Assembly (NCBI RefSeq): GCF_905475465.1 | Contig: NC_062251.1 | Span: 1,791,001 to 1,855,000 of the forward strand | Direction of reading: 5' to 3' | Length of the DNA stretch: 64,000 bases | Source: Pieris napi | Taxonomy: Eukaryota > Arthropoda > Insecta > Lepidoptera > Pieridae | In this document: piece after piece, positions 23,642 to 35,600 of the stretch | Numbering within the stretch: position 1 is the first letter of the stretch | Layout of the letters: every line of letters begins with the position of its first letter | Translations under genes and position numbers: made by a program | Notes under the pieces: model-generated | What the model saw: only the letters and a program-made list of their open reading frames with translations | Told to the model about the DNA's origin: nothing | Databases searched by the model: none

Positions 23642-26600
23642 CTGGTACAATATTTAAAAATTAGATATAAAATTGGCCGAAAAAAACCCTACAGAAAAGC
23701 TACTTTTTAAAAACAGCGTAAACTCTATGTAACGACATCGAAGGGACTGTTTATGGCGCTATAGAGAGAAATCGTTAAACGGAGAGAAGAAAAACGTATA
23801 GATGATCCATGAGAAATCCCAATTTGCAAACAAAAGAACGAATTTCTTAGAAAGTTCGTATGACGCCGACAGTCGAGTTTATTGCGAGCTAGGATAATAA
23901 AGCGACAAAAGAACGTACAACTGCGCAGTTTTTACAAATTTTAGCAACTTAAAACGTACTTTATTACTCAATTGTTGTCGTTATTGAGAGTGGGTGTAAT
24001 GCTATGTAGCGTGTATCATTATGAAAGCTAAGTAAGACCAACCAAAGGCAATTGTTTTCGACGCTTTAGTTCGACGTTAAATCGAGGGTCGTTACATGGA
24101 GTTTACACTGTTTATATTACCACTAGCAACCCGTCTCGGCTACGCACGGGCAATCCGTGAACCTTTAAAATATAAAAACCCTTCCTCATGAATCACTCCA
24201 AAACAGTGTTTAGTTTTTGAATGACAGGTTTTAGGAAGAAATTACAAGGAAATTCTTAACGAAACACAGTACAATTTTCAAAACATAAAGAAAAACTGAA
24301 ATTCAAATATCAAATATTTTTATGAATTTTCGAATACTACTAATTTTCGGGGGCCCCTTAGTTGCCCCTCTGTGGGGCGTGAACTCCACGTTATGAAACA
24401 CTTTTCTAGAACCTTGATATTGGTAAAAATCGTTTTCATTCGATAGTTTCTTTCTTCGACTGCAAATCTGACTACCACGAAACTTAATTATTCTAATATA
24501 GCAGAAATAACTCGCCTTAGGAAAAATAAATTTAAAAATCCATTCAGTAAATCCAGAGATTTCCTCCAACCCCACAATCTACCCTATAATTAGTATTGAC
24601 TATTCTATTTCTGTTTTGGTTTAAAAAACAAAAGACGAAACGATGATGCGCTCCATCGTGATTGGCCAAATTGAACAAGAGCATCTCTGTGATTGGACGA
24701 AAGATTTTAAGTACCCACCATTTCGTCTCTCATTACAGTTGTGAATTGAATGTTTTAAACATGTTTTAAATCTAAACTGTGTATCAGACAGTGGATTCAC
24801 CTTGACTAAAGAACTACCTACCTACCCTCATGAGAGAGATTTTATAATCTCTCTATTCGGGTTGTGCACGATGAAATTGTAGTTTTGTTTAGTTTGTTAA
24901 TAAATAGTGTGATGCAACTGCGGGGGGCGGGGGCCGGGCGAGCGTGTGGTGTGCTATCGTCTCGTTCATTCACCTGAGGTCACTGACCACACTACACGTC
25001 GCTCGACACTGCTTCCGCAGCTGCACACTTTTTCGAAAATAGTCTTTTAATTCTTCGCCTCGTCACCAACATTTTGGTCTTCGGCCGGATCTTTGAACAT
25101 TTATAGACAATTAGTGAAGTGTGTAATCGTATAAAAGTGATTCGAATCGTGAAGTTTTGTGAGCAAGTGAATATTATAGTGAATCACGCGCACGCCCTTT
25201 GTTTCCTTTGTTCTCGGTTCTTATATGTTAGGTACTTTTATTGCGGAATGCACAGTGATTTATTTTATAGGAAAATTGCGTATTTCGTGAAATCTAATAA
25301 CTATTTAAAATTATTGTTCGTTTCGTTTTATTATTTAAATAGTTAATTAGTTATTTGTTTCGTTTCATCGAAGTACGTAATAAATATACCTGTTTAAGTG
25401 TTAGTGAGGTGAAAATAATTACTTAAATACATAGTTATGAAATAAATAGCTATAAAATTATTGTTCGTTCGATTCGTTTTAAGTATTTAAATAAAATACT
25501 TGTTGAAATAGTTATTTGTTTCATACTGGTATTCATTATTTTTTTGTGATAGTGAACCTACCTACGTTTAAAGTGAATGTTAGTGAGTAATTAATAGTTG
25601 TTCGGTTCGTTATATATTTTGTGAAACTATATTTATATAATATTAAAGTGTGTGTTTATGAAAATATTAGTGTGAATAATTTCGTGATTTAATTTTTACG
25701 TTACGTATTGAAATAAAATAAAATAATAGTGCTCGAGTGCGGTATTACAATTATAAGTAATAGTATTTTGCTGTTGTGTTCGTACGTAATACGTAAATAA
25801 TTTTCGTTTTCGTTTCGTAGTAACGAGTTGAAACAATAACTTTTTTGTGTAGTGAATAAAATCATATTTTTTTGTGCGTTTGGGCGTGGCGTGTGTGTTG
25901 AGTGTTGAGATTTCTTTTAAATTTATTAATTACTTTTTTTCTCCCAAACATGCCAATTACTAGGTCGCTCAGACGTCAGGCCGTAAAATGTGAATCGGCC
26001 CCAGTACATCCTACACACGAAGACGATAACTTAGCAAATCTGCAAGCGGCAGCTCCTGCATCAATGGCAGCCGTTCATCATCAATCAGAGAAGTCATTAC
26101 ACGAATACCCTAAGGCTCCTTCGGAGAAGCGATCGGTGATGAACAAGAAGAGTGTGCAGCGGGCAGAGGCTTTAAAAAGATTAGCAGCTGCAAGAATAGA
26201 AGAGGCTTGCGCTAAAGCCGCTTTCGCTGAAGCTGAATTAGCGGCTATTGAAGTACAGGGTAGTGAGCTGGATAGCTTGGCGGAAAATAAAGGCTTCAGA
26301 GAGAGAGATAGTTTAGTTAGAGATTGGTTGGATTCAAACGATCATGATGCCCAAACAACTTCGAATCAGCAGCTCGATATTAAGACACTCGTAGCTGCGC
26401 TTACTGAAGCCGCACGAGCGATGCAGAGCCCAAAAACGCTATTCGAATTACCTATTTTTAGCGGGGCAAGTAGTGAGTGGTTAGCGTTTAGAGCAGCATA
26501 TAATGAAACTAGCAGTAATTTCTCTAAATTGGAGAATTTGGTGCGACTTAGAAGAAGCCTGAAGGGGGCAGCTAAGGAAGCTGCCATTTCTTTGTTTATA

Positions 26601-29600
26601 GCAGATGTGGAGCCTGGAGAGATTTTGTCACTCTTGGAAGCAAGATTTGGACGACCTGATGCATTAGTTATTACGGAGATGGACAAGATTAAACAACTTT
26701 CTAAACTTTCTGATAATCCTCGTGATATTTGTATTTTTTCAAGCAAGATAGTCAATATTGTAACAGTCATCAAGGCTTTAAAAAAGGAATGCTATTTGTT
26801 TAACCCGGAATCTGTGAGAGCTGTTGTGGAGAAGATGACACCGACTTTGAGGTACCGTTGGTATGACTACGCTGCAGGGCGACCTGAGGAAGAGGCGGAC
26901 TTAGTTAAATTATCTTCTTTCTTTTCCCGCGAGGCGGACCTTTGCAGTCGGTATGCTCAAGTTGAAAATGTTCATCACCCGTCATCACAAAGAAGACCGA
27001 TTGTAACAAATGTGGCATCTACTACTGCAACACCTGGAACGTCCATAACGCCAAAGAAGCAGAGCTATGAATGTATTGTCTGTCATAATTTACATCACAT
27101 AAAAGACTGTAAACAGTTCATGGATTTGGAGAGTAAATGTAGATGGGAGAAGGCTAAAGATTTGAACCTGTGTTTTAGATGTTTAGGACGTCGCAATCAT
27201 CGTCATAGGTGCTCCTATAAGCCATGTGGGATCGAAGGCTGCAAGGCGTCTCATCATTCACTTCTGCATTTTTCAGCGTCTCCCTCAGAGACGCCAGTAG
27301 AACCAGCAGGAAAATCAGCTGTTGTAGCTGCGACTCGACAGAAAGTTGGTAGAGCTTTGTTGAAGATTGTGCCAGTAAGATTGAGAGGTCCCAAGGGGAC
27401 CATGACTACATTTGCATTGCTTGATGAGGGGTCATCGGTCACTCTTATAGAGAAAGAAGTTGCTTCTGAGATTGGACTTACAGGTCCAGAAGAGTCTTTT
27501 ATTATTGAAGGGCTGGCAGGAGCACGTACGGAGGCTTCCAGTTCAAGGAGAGTGAGTCTCTATATTAATGGTGTTCACACGGATAAGGAGCATAAAATAG
27601 AAGCACGAACAATTGATAGTTTGAATCTTAATCACCAATCGGTGGATGCAGATATGATAGAAGGTTGTGATCACCTTCTGGAAATAACCGAGGATCTTAC
27701 ATATGATCGAGGTACACCTACTCTTCTTATTGGCCAGGACAACTGGCATTTGATTATTTCGAGGAAGATTAGAAGTGGTAGGTGCAGAGATCCAGTTGCA
27801 TCATTAACAGAATTAGGTTGGGTATTGCACGGGCCTACTAAGGGGCCTGGAAAAGTTAGTGTATTAAAGCTGGTAAATCATAATGAAGAAGAAGATGAAA
27901 AGAATGAAAATAAATTAGAAGATTTGTTCAAACAGTTTTTAAGTATAGATTCACTAGGAATCGAACCAAAACGTCAAAAAAATGATGCAGAGGAACGCGC
28001 GTTGTCATTATTAAAGAGCTACAGCCACCGTCTTCCTGATGGACGTTTTGAATCGGGGTTGTTGTGGCGCAAAGAAGAACTGGAGTTACCAGAAAATAGA
28101 GAGAATGCTTTAAGAAGATTGATAGCGATTGAGAAGAAATTAGATAAAAACCCTAAGCAGAAGATGGAGTATAATGCTCAAATTGAGTATCTTTTAGAAT
28201 GTGGCTATGCTGAGGAGGCCCTACCTTCGTCTCGTTCTGGCCGCACTTGGTACCTACCACATTTTGCTGTGATTAATCCATCAAAACCGAAACCGCGAAT
28301 CGTTCTGGACGCTGCTGCTAAAACGAATGGGATATCTTTGAATGACATGTTACTTACCGGACCAGATCTGTTACAATCACTACCTGGAGTTTTGATGCGC
28401 TTTCGACAAAGACCAATTGCTGTGTCAGGAGATATTCGTGAAATGTTTCTTCTAATCAAAATTAGGACTGAGGACAGGGTTGCATTGCACTTTTTATGGC
28501 GCGGTGACAGACGAGAGAATGTACCTCAAGAGTATCGTATGTCAAGAGAGATTTTTGGTGCGGCGTCTTCACCTTGTACTGCCATTTATATTAAAAATTT
28601 AAATGCTGAAGAATATCGACGGGAGTACCCTGAAGCTGCGAATTTAATTTTTCGCAATCACTACATGGATGATTATCTCCAAAGTTTTGATTCTGTGGAA
28701 GAAGCTAAGCGTATAGCAAAAGAAGTCAGTTTTGTGCACCGTCAAGGAAAATTTCATTTACAAAAATGGGCGAGTAACAAACCTGAAGTTATGGCCGAGA
28801 TGGAGCCGCAACTCCAGAATAGAAGTAAGGAAGTCGAGCTTCAAGATAGCCCATTAGCTCCGTTGGAAAAGACTTTGGGTCTGGTTTGGAGAACCAGTGA
28901 TGATCACCTTACTTTTAATCTAAATATTAAAAAGGCAAATCTGGAAGTACTCGAAGGGACCAAGCGAACTAATCGAGGATTCCTAAAAGCTATTATGTCT
29001 CTTTTTGATCCCTTGGGTCTTATTACATCGATAACTTTGCCCGCAAGAGGGATATTAGAAAAATCGTGTCGCGTCGGTCATGCATGGAACAAGAATCTTT
29101 ACATTCCTCGTGATGATGCCACTAGAAATGTACCTCGAAATTTCAACAGGTATCATCGATGGTTTCGGGGATCCAATTTCTTATATTCTCCAGAAGAGAC
29201 TTGGCCTAAGAGAAAAATAGAAGAGGCGGTAACCGAAGAAACTTCAGGAGAAGAGCGACTGTCAGTTGTCGATTGTTGTGCAAGAAATCGCCTAATCACT
29301 GGCTTGCCTGACGCATCCAGATTTTCGTCCTGGATGCGCCTAATAAGAATGACGGGGGGAGTTTTAATGTTCATTATCTTATCCCACAGAACTCAAATTA
29401 TTGCTTCGGTTCACGGGCGAATTTGGCGGCGTGGCAACGGCTGGCTGGTTGAGGGAAGATTCCAGAGCTGGGAGTTCTGGTGCTCGTGGTGGATGGAACC
29501 CTGCCCAGAAATACGTGGCCTAGGGGAAGGGTCGTGTCGACTTTCCTGGGTAAAGATGGTGTCAGTCGCGTGGTCTAGGTGCAGACTAAGGCTGGAGTAC

Positions 29601-32600
29601 TAAAGAGGCCAACCAAGAACATCATCGTGCTGCTGACGGAGAGTGCGCAGGACGCACTGGGGGGAGAATGTGCACGATGAAATTGTAGTTTTGTTTAGTT
29701 TGTTAATAAATAGTGTGATGCAACTGCGGGGGGCGGGGGCCGGGCGAGCGTGTGGTGTGCTATCGTCTCGTTCATTCACCTGAGGTCACTGACCACACTA
29801 CACGTCGCTCGACACTGCTTCCGCAGCTGCACACTTTTTCGAAAATAGTCTTTTAATTCTTCGCCTCGTCACCAACACGGGTTGCTATAATTAAATACGC
29901 TTTAAGTTAGTTCGACTAACCCTTTGCATCAACATCAATATTGGAACCATCTTTCTCTTCCTCAGGCAAAGAAGTCGTCGACAACTTTCGCCTTAGTCCA
30001 GACTCAGAAATTCTGGGAGGTTGTGCATTCGTCCAATATTTGGAAGAGTTCGCTGTTTCACCATCTCTTTTCTCGCCAATTGACGTTTTAGACATTGAAT
30101 ACTTATCGAATTCCATTGACTCATTCACAGTTGACTCTGGTTTATCTTTGGAATCAGACTCTTTCCAATGTTCAGAGGTATTTGCCGTCCCCGAATCTTT
30201 ATTCGTCCAATATTTGGATGAACTCGCTGTTTGACCATCTCTATTCTCGGCAATTGACGTTGTGGACCTATCTAATTTCATTGTCTCATTCACAGTTGAC
30301 TCTGCTTCATCTTTTTTATCAGACTCTCTCCAACGTTTGGAGGTATTTGCCGTCTGACTGTCAGTTCTCCCTGAATCTTTATTCGTCCAATATTTTGGCG
30401 AATTGGTTACTTGACTATCTGAGCGTTGTAAGTATAGTTTTCTTGCCATTTTATCAGCTAAATATTTAGCAATATATTGTTTATCACTGGACGTGGGTGA
30501 ATCTGTGACACCGCTTTGGGATAATTGTTTGAATCCCATCACTTGCTGCTGAAAATGACCTTGTGTGAGGACCAAATGTATTTAATTTTTAAAATTTTGT
30601 TAATCACTACAACGGAATTTATCTAGATTCAAATTCTGTTAAACAATTTGTTCTGAATTAAATATGACATATGTGACAGCGCTCAAGACAAGATTGTGAC
30701 TCGAGATAGGAATTATTGAACTTAGATTAGAATCGAGATCGAGCGCTAAGTGTGTATGTCAAAAACAGGACAGAGCAACTTGTCAATGTTACAGATACGG
30801 GTGTCATTGTTCGCTCTGGTCTCTTACCTAATGGCTATTTGACAGTATGAAAAACAAAGTGTCATTGAGTGTAATCTGTATAGAACATTTAAAAAGCGTT
30901 ATGGAGTAAAATAACTAATCTTTTAAAAAAAAGTGCGCGCGTACAATGTACACATGTCAGAAGTGAAACTTCTTTGTAAATTAATTATTACTAAGATAAA
31001 AGACCCAATAGATGATCATTTCATGTATTTGTATATCTATTTTTTCTCGATCTCCCTTACTCTCTCTCAATCTTTCTCACTCTCTCCCGCCTCTCGCTCC
31101 ATGGCTATTTGCTTCATGCTACTCCCTTTCTGGCTCTCTCTCAATCGATCTCAGTCGCCCTCTCCCTTTTCTTCGACAAAAACGCTACACATTTTCGCTA
31201 ATATTATTATTATTTCGTTTCATCCGTAAAAATTTACCCTCATGCGCCTAAAGAAGTTTCACTTCAAAAATCAGTCTTTCTTTCAGTCACGTGACGGACA
31301 CGGATGAGTCGAATCGTCGATGAGGTAGCATTCTTGTAAATATTGTCTGTCTTAACCTATATTGTATTGGAGTTTTAATTCATCAGACTGATTTTGATGG
31401 AAATATATAGATTCGTGTACTTTAAGATTGATTCTTCTTCTTTTTATTTGCTACACTCTTGACAGAGCTGTCGTGATCGCTATGTACCAGTTATATTAGA
31501 AGGGGCAGATGTGATGGACAATTTGTATGACTCAAAACTTGGCGATTAAAAAGAGTGGCGGAAAGTTTCTTGCCAGTTCTTCTTGCCTGCTTTACGCCTT
31601 TGACTTGCGAACTGGTAGTAAATGTAAAATTACAATTAATTTAACTTCTTTTTTGACGTTCATAAGTGTACTTGTTTACCTATATGAATAAAGTTATTTT
31701 GAGTTTGATGCCTATTAGAGGTCATCTTCATTGAGTGAACCTCCTATTGCAGACTCCATCTGGTCAGTTCATCGCAAAAATAAATAACGCGTAAAAACAC
31801 TGACATTTGTATACATTTACAAGCATGCTACGTCACAGTTGCGACGCCATCTTGCCGTCAGCGTGTGTTCTTGAAATTATGAATGTTTAATTTGAATCTA
31901 AAGCCTCATAAAAAAACGAGAAACAATAAAAAAACCTTTTCGCTTTTCGTATCGCGTCGTGAATGAAGTGAGACATTACTTTGTGACCGCGTTGCGAAGT
32001 CACTGCACGTTCGGTCCAAGTTCTGAAAGGATTTGGGAATTATGGGATTTCTATAGGAAAGGATGGATTAGAGGATTATAAATGGTGAATGGTGTGCAAA
32101 AAGTATTTTTATACGACAAGTCCAGTCACATTAATAAAAATTGGACGTTAAAAACCAGGCAAATCAAAGTTCGGATAGGGTTTGGGAATTCTATAGAACA
32201 GGTTATACTCTTTTTTTTTTAAATGGCTCTGGCACGGTTTGTGCATTAGCCAGTGTCAAGTATGAGATTTTTATAATTCGTGCTTTTTGCCTTAGAAATT
32301 CGACCGTGCCCTCCATGTACGGTTTAAGCACTCGCCTGGTACCGCACAACCCTCCCAAAGGCCGAGAACAAATTTAAATTAATTTAAAACTTGCCCTCGA
32401 ACCGGGAATCGAACCCGGTACCCCTCACCTAACTGCCACTTAATAAGACCGCTAGGCTATGAGGCCCCTACTCTGATTTTTAATTCCGTAGAATTCTGAC
32501 AGCTATCATTGTCATGTCAGAGATTACAAACCTTTTTGGTCGTGCACATTTTTCAATTTCACTACGTTAGTTTTTTAAGTGCGGTGCTCCACATTAAAAG

Positions 32601-35600
32601 TGTTTCTACGGCGAGTGATAATTACGTCCCTTTTCATCACAAACAGTAAAAAACGCACAATTAAAGATAACATTTTTTAAAGGTTTACTAAACCTGGAAT
32701 TAGTAGGCAGTGTTGCCAGCTAAAGAATAAAATACAGTAATTAAAGTTATTTCGATATACTGTTCGTGATATTGAAATATTTGTTGTTCTTGTATTAGGT
32801 CACTGAAGTAAATATTAAGATTTACCTTGTTGTTGGTAAAAATACGTAGCATTTTATATTATTGCCCTAATGGGTCAAATTTGTCCCTTTTTCTGTGGAG
32901 AACTTTTTTAGTAGCAACATTTACGAAATGTCAGAACTCTACGGAATGAAAAATCAGAGTATAGGTCATGTATAACTTCCGAGCGAGAGCGGGGGTCTCT
33001 CTAACAGGGCCTGGTAGGAACTACCTGAGTTAGTTGTGGACCTGAATACCAGACATTCTGTGTGTCGATCCCCATATGCTACTGCTACTTTCGGGGGTAG
33101 AAGATGCGCAAACGCATTTCCACCTCGGATATTAAAATCGTATAACTTCATATAGAAAAACTAGCGACCCGCCCTGGCTTCGCACTAGTGCAATGCTGAT
33201 ACTAAATTCAAAGCGCTATAGGTCGATCCCGCAATTTTTAAATCTATATATATAAAAGAAAGTCGTGTTTGTTACAACACTTATAACTCGAGAACGGCTG
33301 GACCGATGTTAGTTATCTCTTTTTTAGTGGATTCTTCTCCGCTCCGAATAGCAGAATAAGTAATAAAATATCGGATAAGTTATCAAATAAAAAAAATTAA
33401 TTAATTTTACGAATGCAAACTGCATGTGGTGCCATCTGTTGACAAAATTACGCATATAAAATAAACATATCACTTTGTCCTTGCCCCGGATAACAAAACA
33501 AAAAATGTTGTATATCAAAAAGTACTTTAACATGCAGTCTCGCAATATTAGCGCTAGAGAGAGGAGGCCTAATGTGTAAAACCGTCATTCTTTTTTCGCA
33601 ATGGCAAGCAATAAAACATTTCTGTATTTGGAAAAAAGTTGTATTAATGTTATTACCTCAAATAAATCCTAAATTAAGTTTAACTAAAGTTAAAACGATA
33701 TTATTAGAATGTTAAGCGGAACGAAGTTCGCTGGGTCCGCTAGTTTGTAATATCTTCGAAAATATTCATTTAAATCATATGCTGTAAAGGGCCAAGGGAT
33801 AGATCTATATTAAATCAACAATGTATTTAAGGTATTTAATTGGATAAGGATTAATTCTGTATTGGTTAAAATCGCTTCGAAAATTAGCCATTATTTGTCG
33901 TAAAACGGGATATCCATAAGAGATAGACATATACCATCGCGGAGTTTGCTGTAGACCTTTTCAATGTGTACAATACGTAGTACATTATTTTGATAAATCT
34001 CGTAGGGTTCGCAATGTAAGCGAAAAAAATGTAATTATTTACAATTACGACATCACATTAGAAACCTCAGAAATAACAGTATTTCTCCACTATTTAATGG
34101 ATGTTATTATACATATAAACCTTCCTCTTCAATCACTTTATCTATTAAAAAAACAGCATCAAAATCCGTTGCGTAGTTTTAAAGATTTAAGCATACATAG
34201 GGACAGAGAAATCGACTTTGTTTTATACTATGTAGTGATGTATTACATTGATAATGTCATATTAAAGTCTGAATATATGTTGTCCCAGTTATATGGTACT
34301 CACTTTATCAACTTCTGTATCAAATTGTTCATTGGTTGCGCCCTTGGATAAAGCACCTTTTTCCATGAGGGTAGCGCGTTTAGCTGCCAGATAAAGACTC
34401 CTGAAAGGATACAATTAATTAAAAAAGGCTGCATGTACTTATGTACGCGCGTAAGAAGTTATACTTCTTTGGCATTATTAAACATAGTTTTTGATTGCAT
34501 GCAAATAATTAATTACAATTAAATAATCAATCAAACAATAAAATAATTTTCATATGAAAAAGTAAATAAATAAATATTAATTATTATTCTCTTACATTAA
34601 GTGTAACATAAATTCTATTATTATTCGAATGTTGTTTTTAAATTATGTCCAATGCCGTAGCATCTTCCGTGGGCAACTTCATTCTGTTAATTTTGTGTCA
34701 CGGTGCGCTCATCAATTTTTCATAACGCGCCTAAAGAAGTATAACTTCAAAAAGAAACAGTAAATTTCTACCGTTTTCACTAAAAGACACATCCGTCTCT
34801 TTTCATCACGGCGTAATCGCAATTTGAGTGAAAGAGACAACAATACAATTGCAGAGTGCAAAATCTTAAAATACGTAAAAACTAATTTTACGTAATAAGT
34901 CACAGATTCTAAGGGATTGTTGTTAACCAAAGCACCAAGTCATTGTTAAGACGCGTCCAAAGTAAAAGCAGTCATGATGGCCAACCTTCGAAAGGAGATG
35001 ACACTATAAGATCCTGGTTCAACGGGAAAATAATAGAGGATATTCAATCACGTACAATTGAAGTATGCTATGAAATACAGAAGAGAGTACGTCTGGCTAT
35101 ACTCTCGGGGGCGCCGCGCTGATTAAAACAAAGAAAACCTAATTATACAGCCAATCGAATAAAACAAATGACAAAAGGCACTTATTACATAATTTCTAAG
35201 ATATGCCCTTTAAGGATAAGGGGAAAAATTAGCATACAAGACGTCTATAAAGGATCAGCACCCAAAAATCTATACATACCAAATTGCCTAAGAACACTAC
35301 GAAACAGATTTTATCTTCAAAAATCGGCGACATATCCGCGAACATACCAAATTGGCTAAAACGTCACGAAACAGATTTTGCCTCATACGTTGGCAACATA
35401 CTCGCGAATATTCCAAATTATCTAAGAACTTCACGAAAGAACTTTTTCCCTCAAAAGTCGGCAACATATCCGCAGACATACAAATTGTCTAAGAATATCA
35501 CGAAAGAACTTAATCTCTCAAAGGTCGGCAACATACCCGCAGACATACAAATTGCCTAAGAATATCACGAAAGAACTTTATCTATCAAAGGTCGGCAACA

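Larger units (their letters stand above)
24863..29877 (+). mobile_element. BEL/Pao LTR retrotransposon, young but internally deleted
   Basis: Two 209-bp LTRs (24863-25071 and 29669-29877) appear identical, start TGTGCACG, end ACCAACA, and are flanked by the 5-bp duplication CGGGT (24858-24862, 29878-29882). The element is 5015 bp. Gag, protease and reverse transcriptase are present in one frame, but most of the RNase H and integrase coding is gone. It lies antisense to uex, 38 bp inside the intron after exon M. Confidence 0.95.

Noticed and set aside
26366..26773. Minus-strand 135-codon frame
   Set aside because: Shadow of the BEL/Pao Gag frame; no domain.
29941..30469. Plus-strand open frames opposite uex exon M
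   Set aside because: They are mirror frames of the repetitive coding exon; no motif, and the minus strand has matching splice sites and phases.
32391..32468. A tRNA gene on the minus strand
   Set aside because: Part of a SINE with target duplication; no proper acceptor-stem pairing was evident.
35168..35559. Plus-strand frames with repeated NIPN/YPQTYK-like words
   Set aside because: They translate the 67-bp tandem array; frames shift between units.
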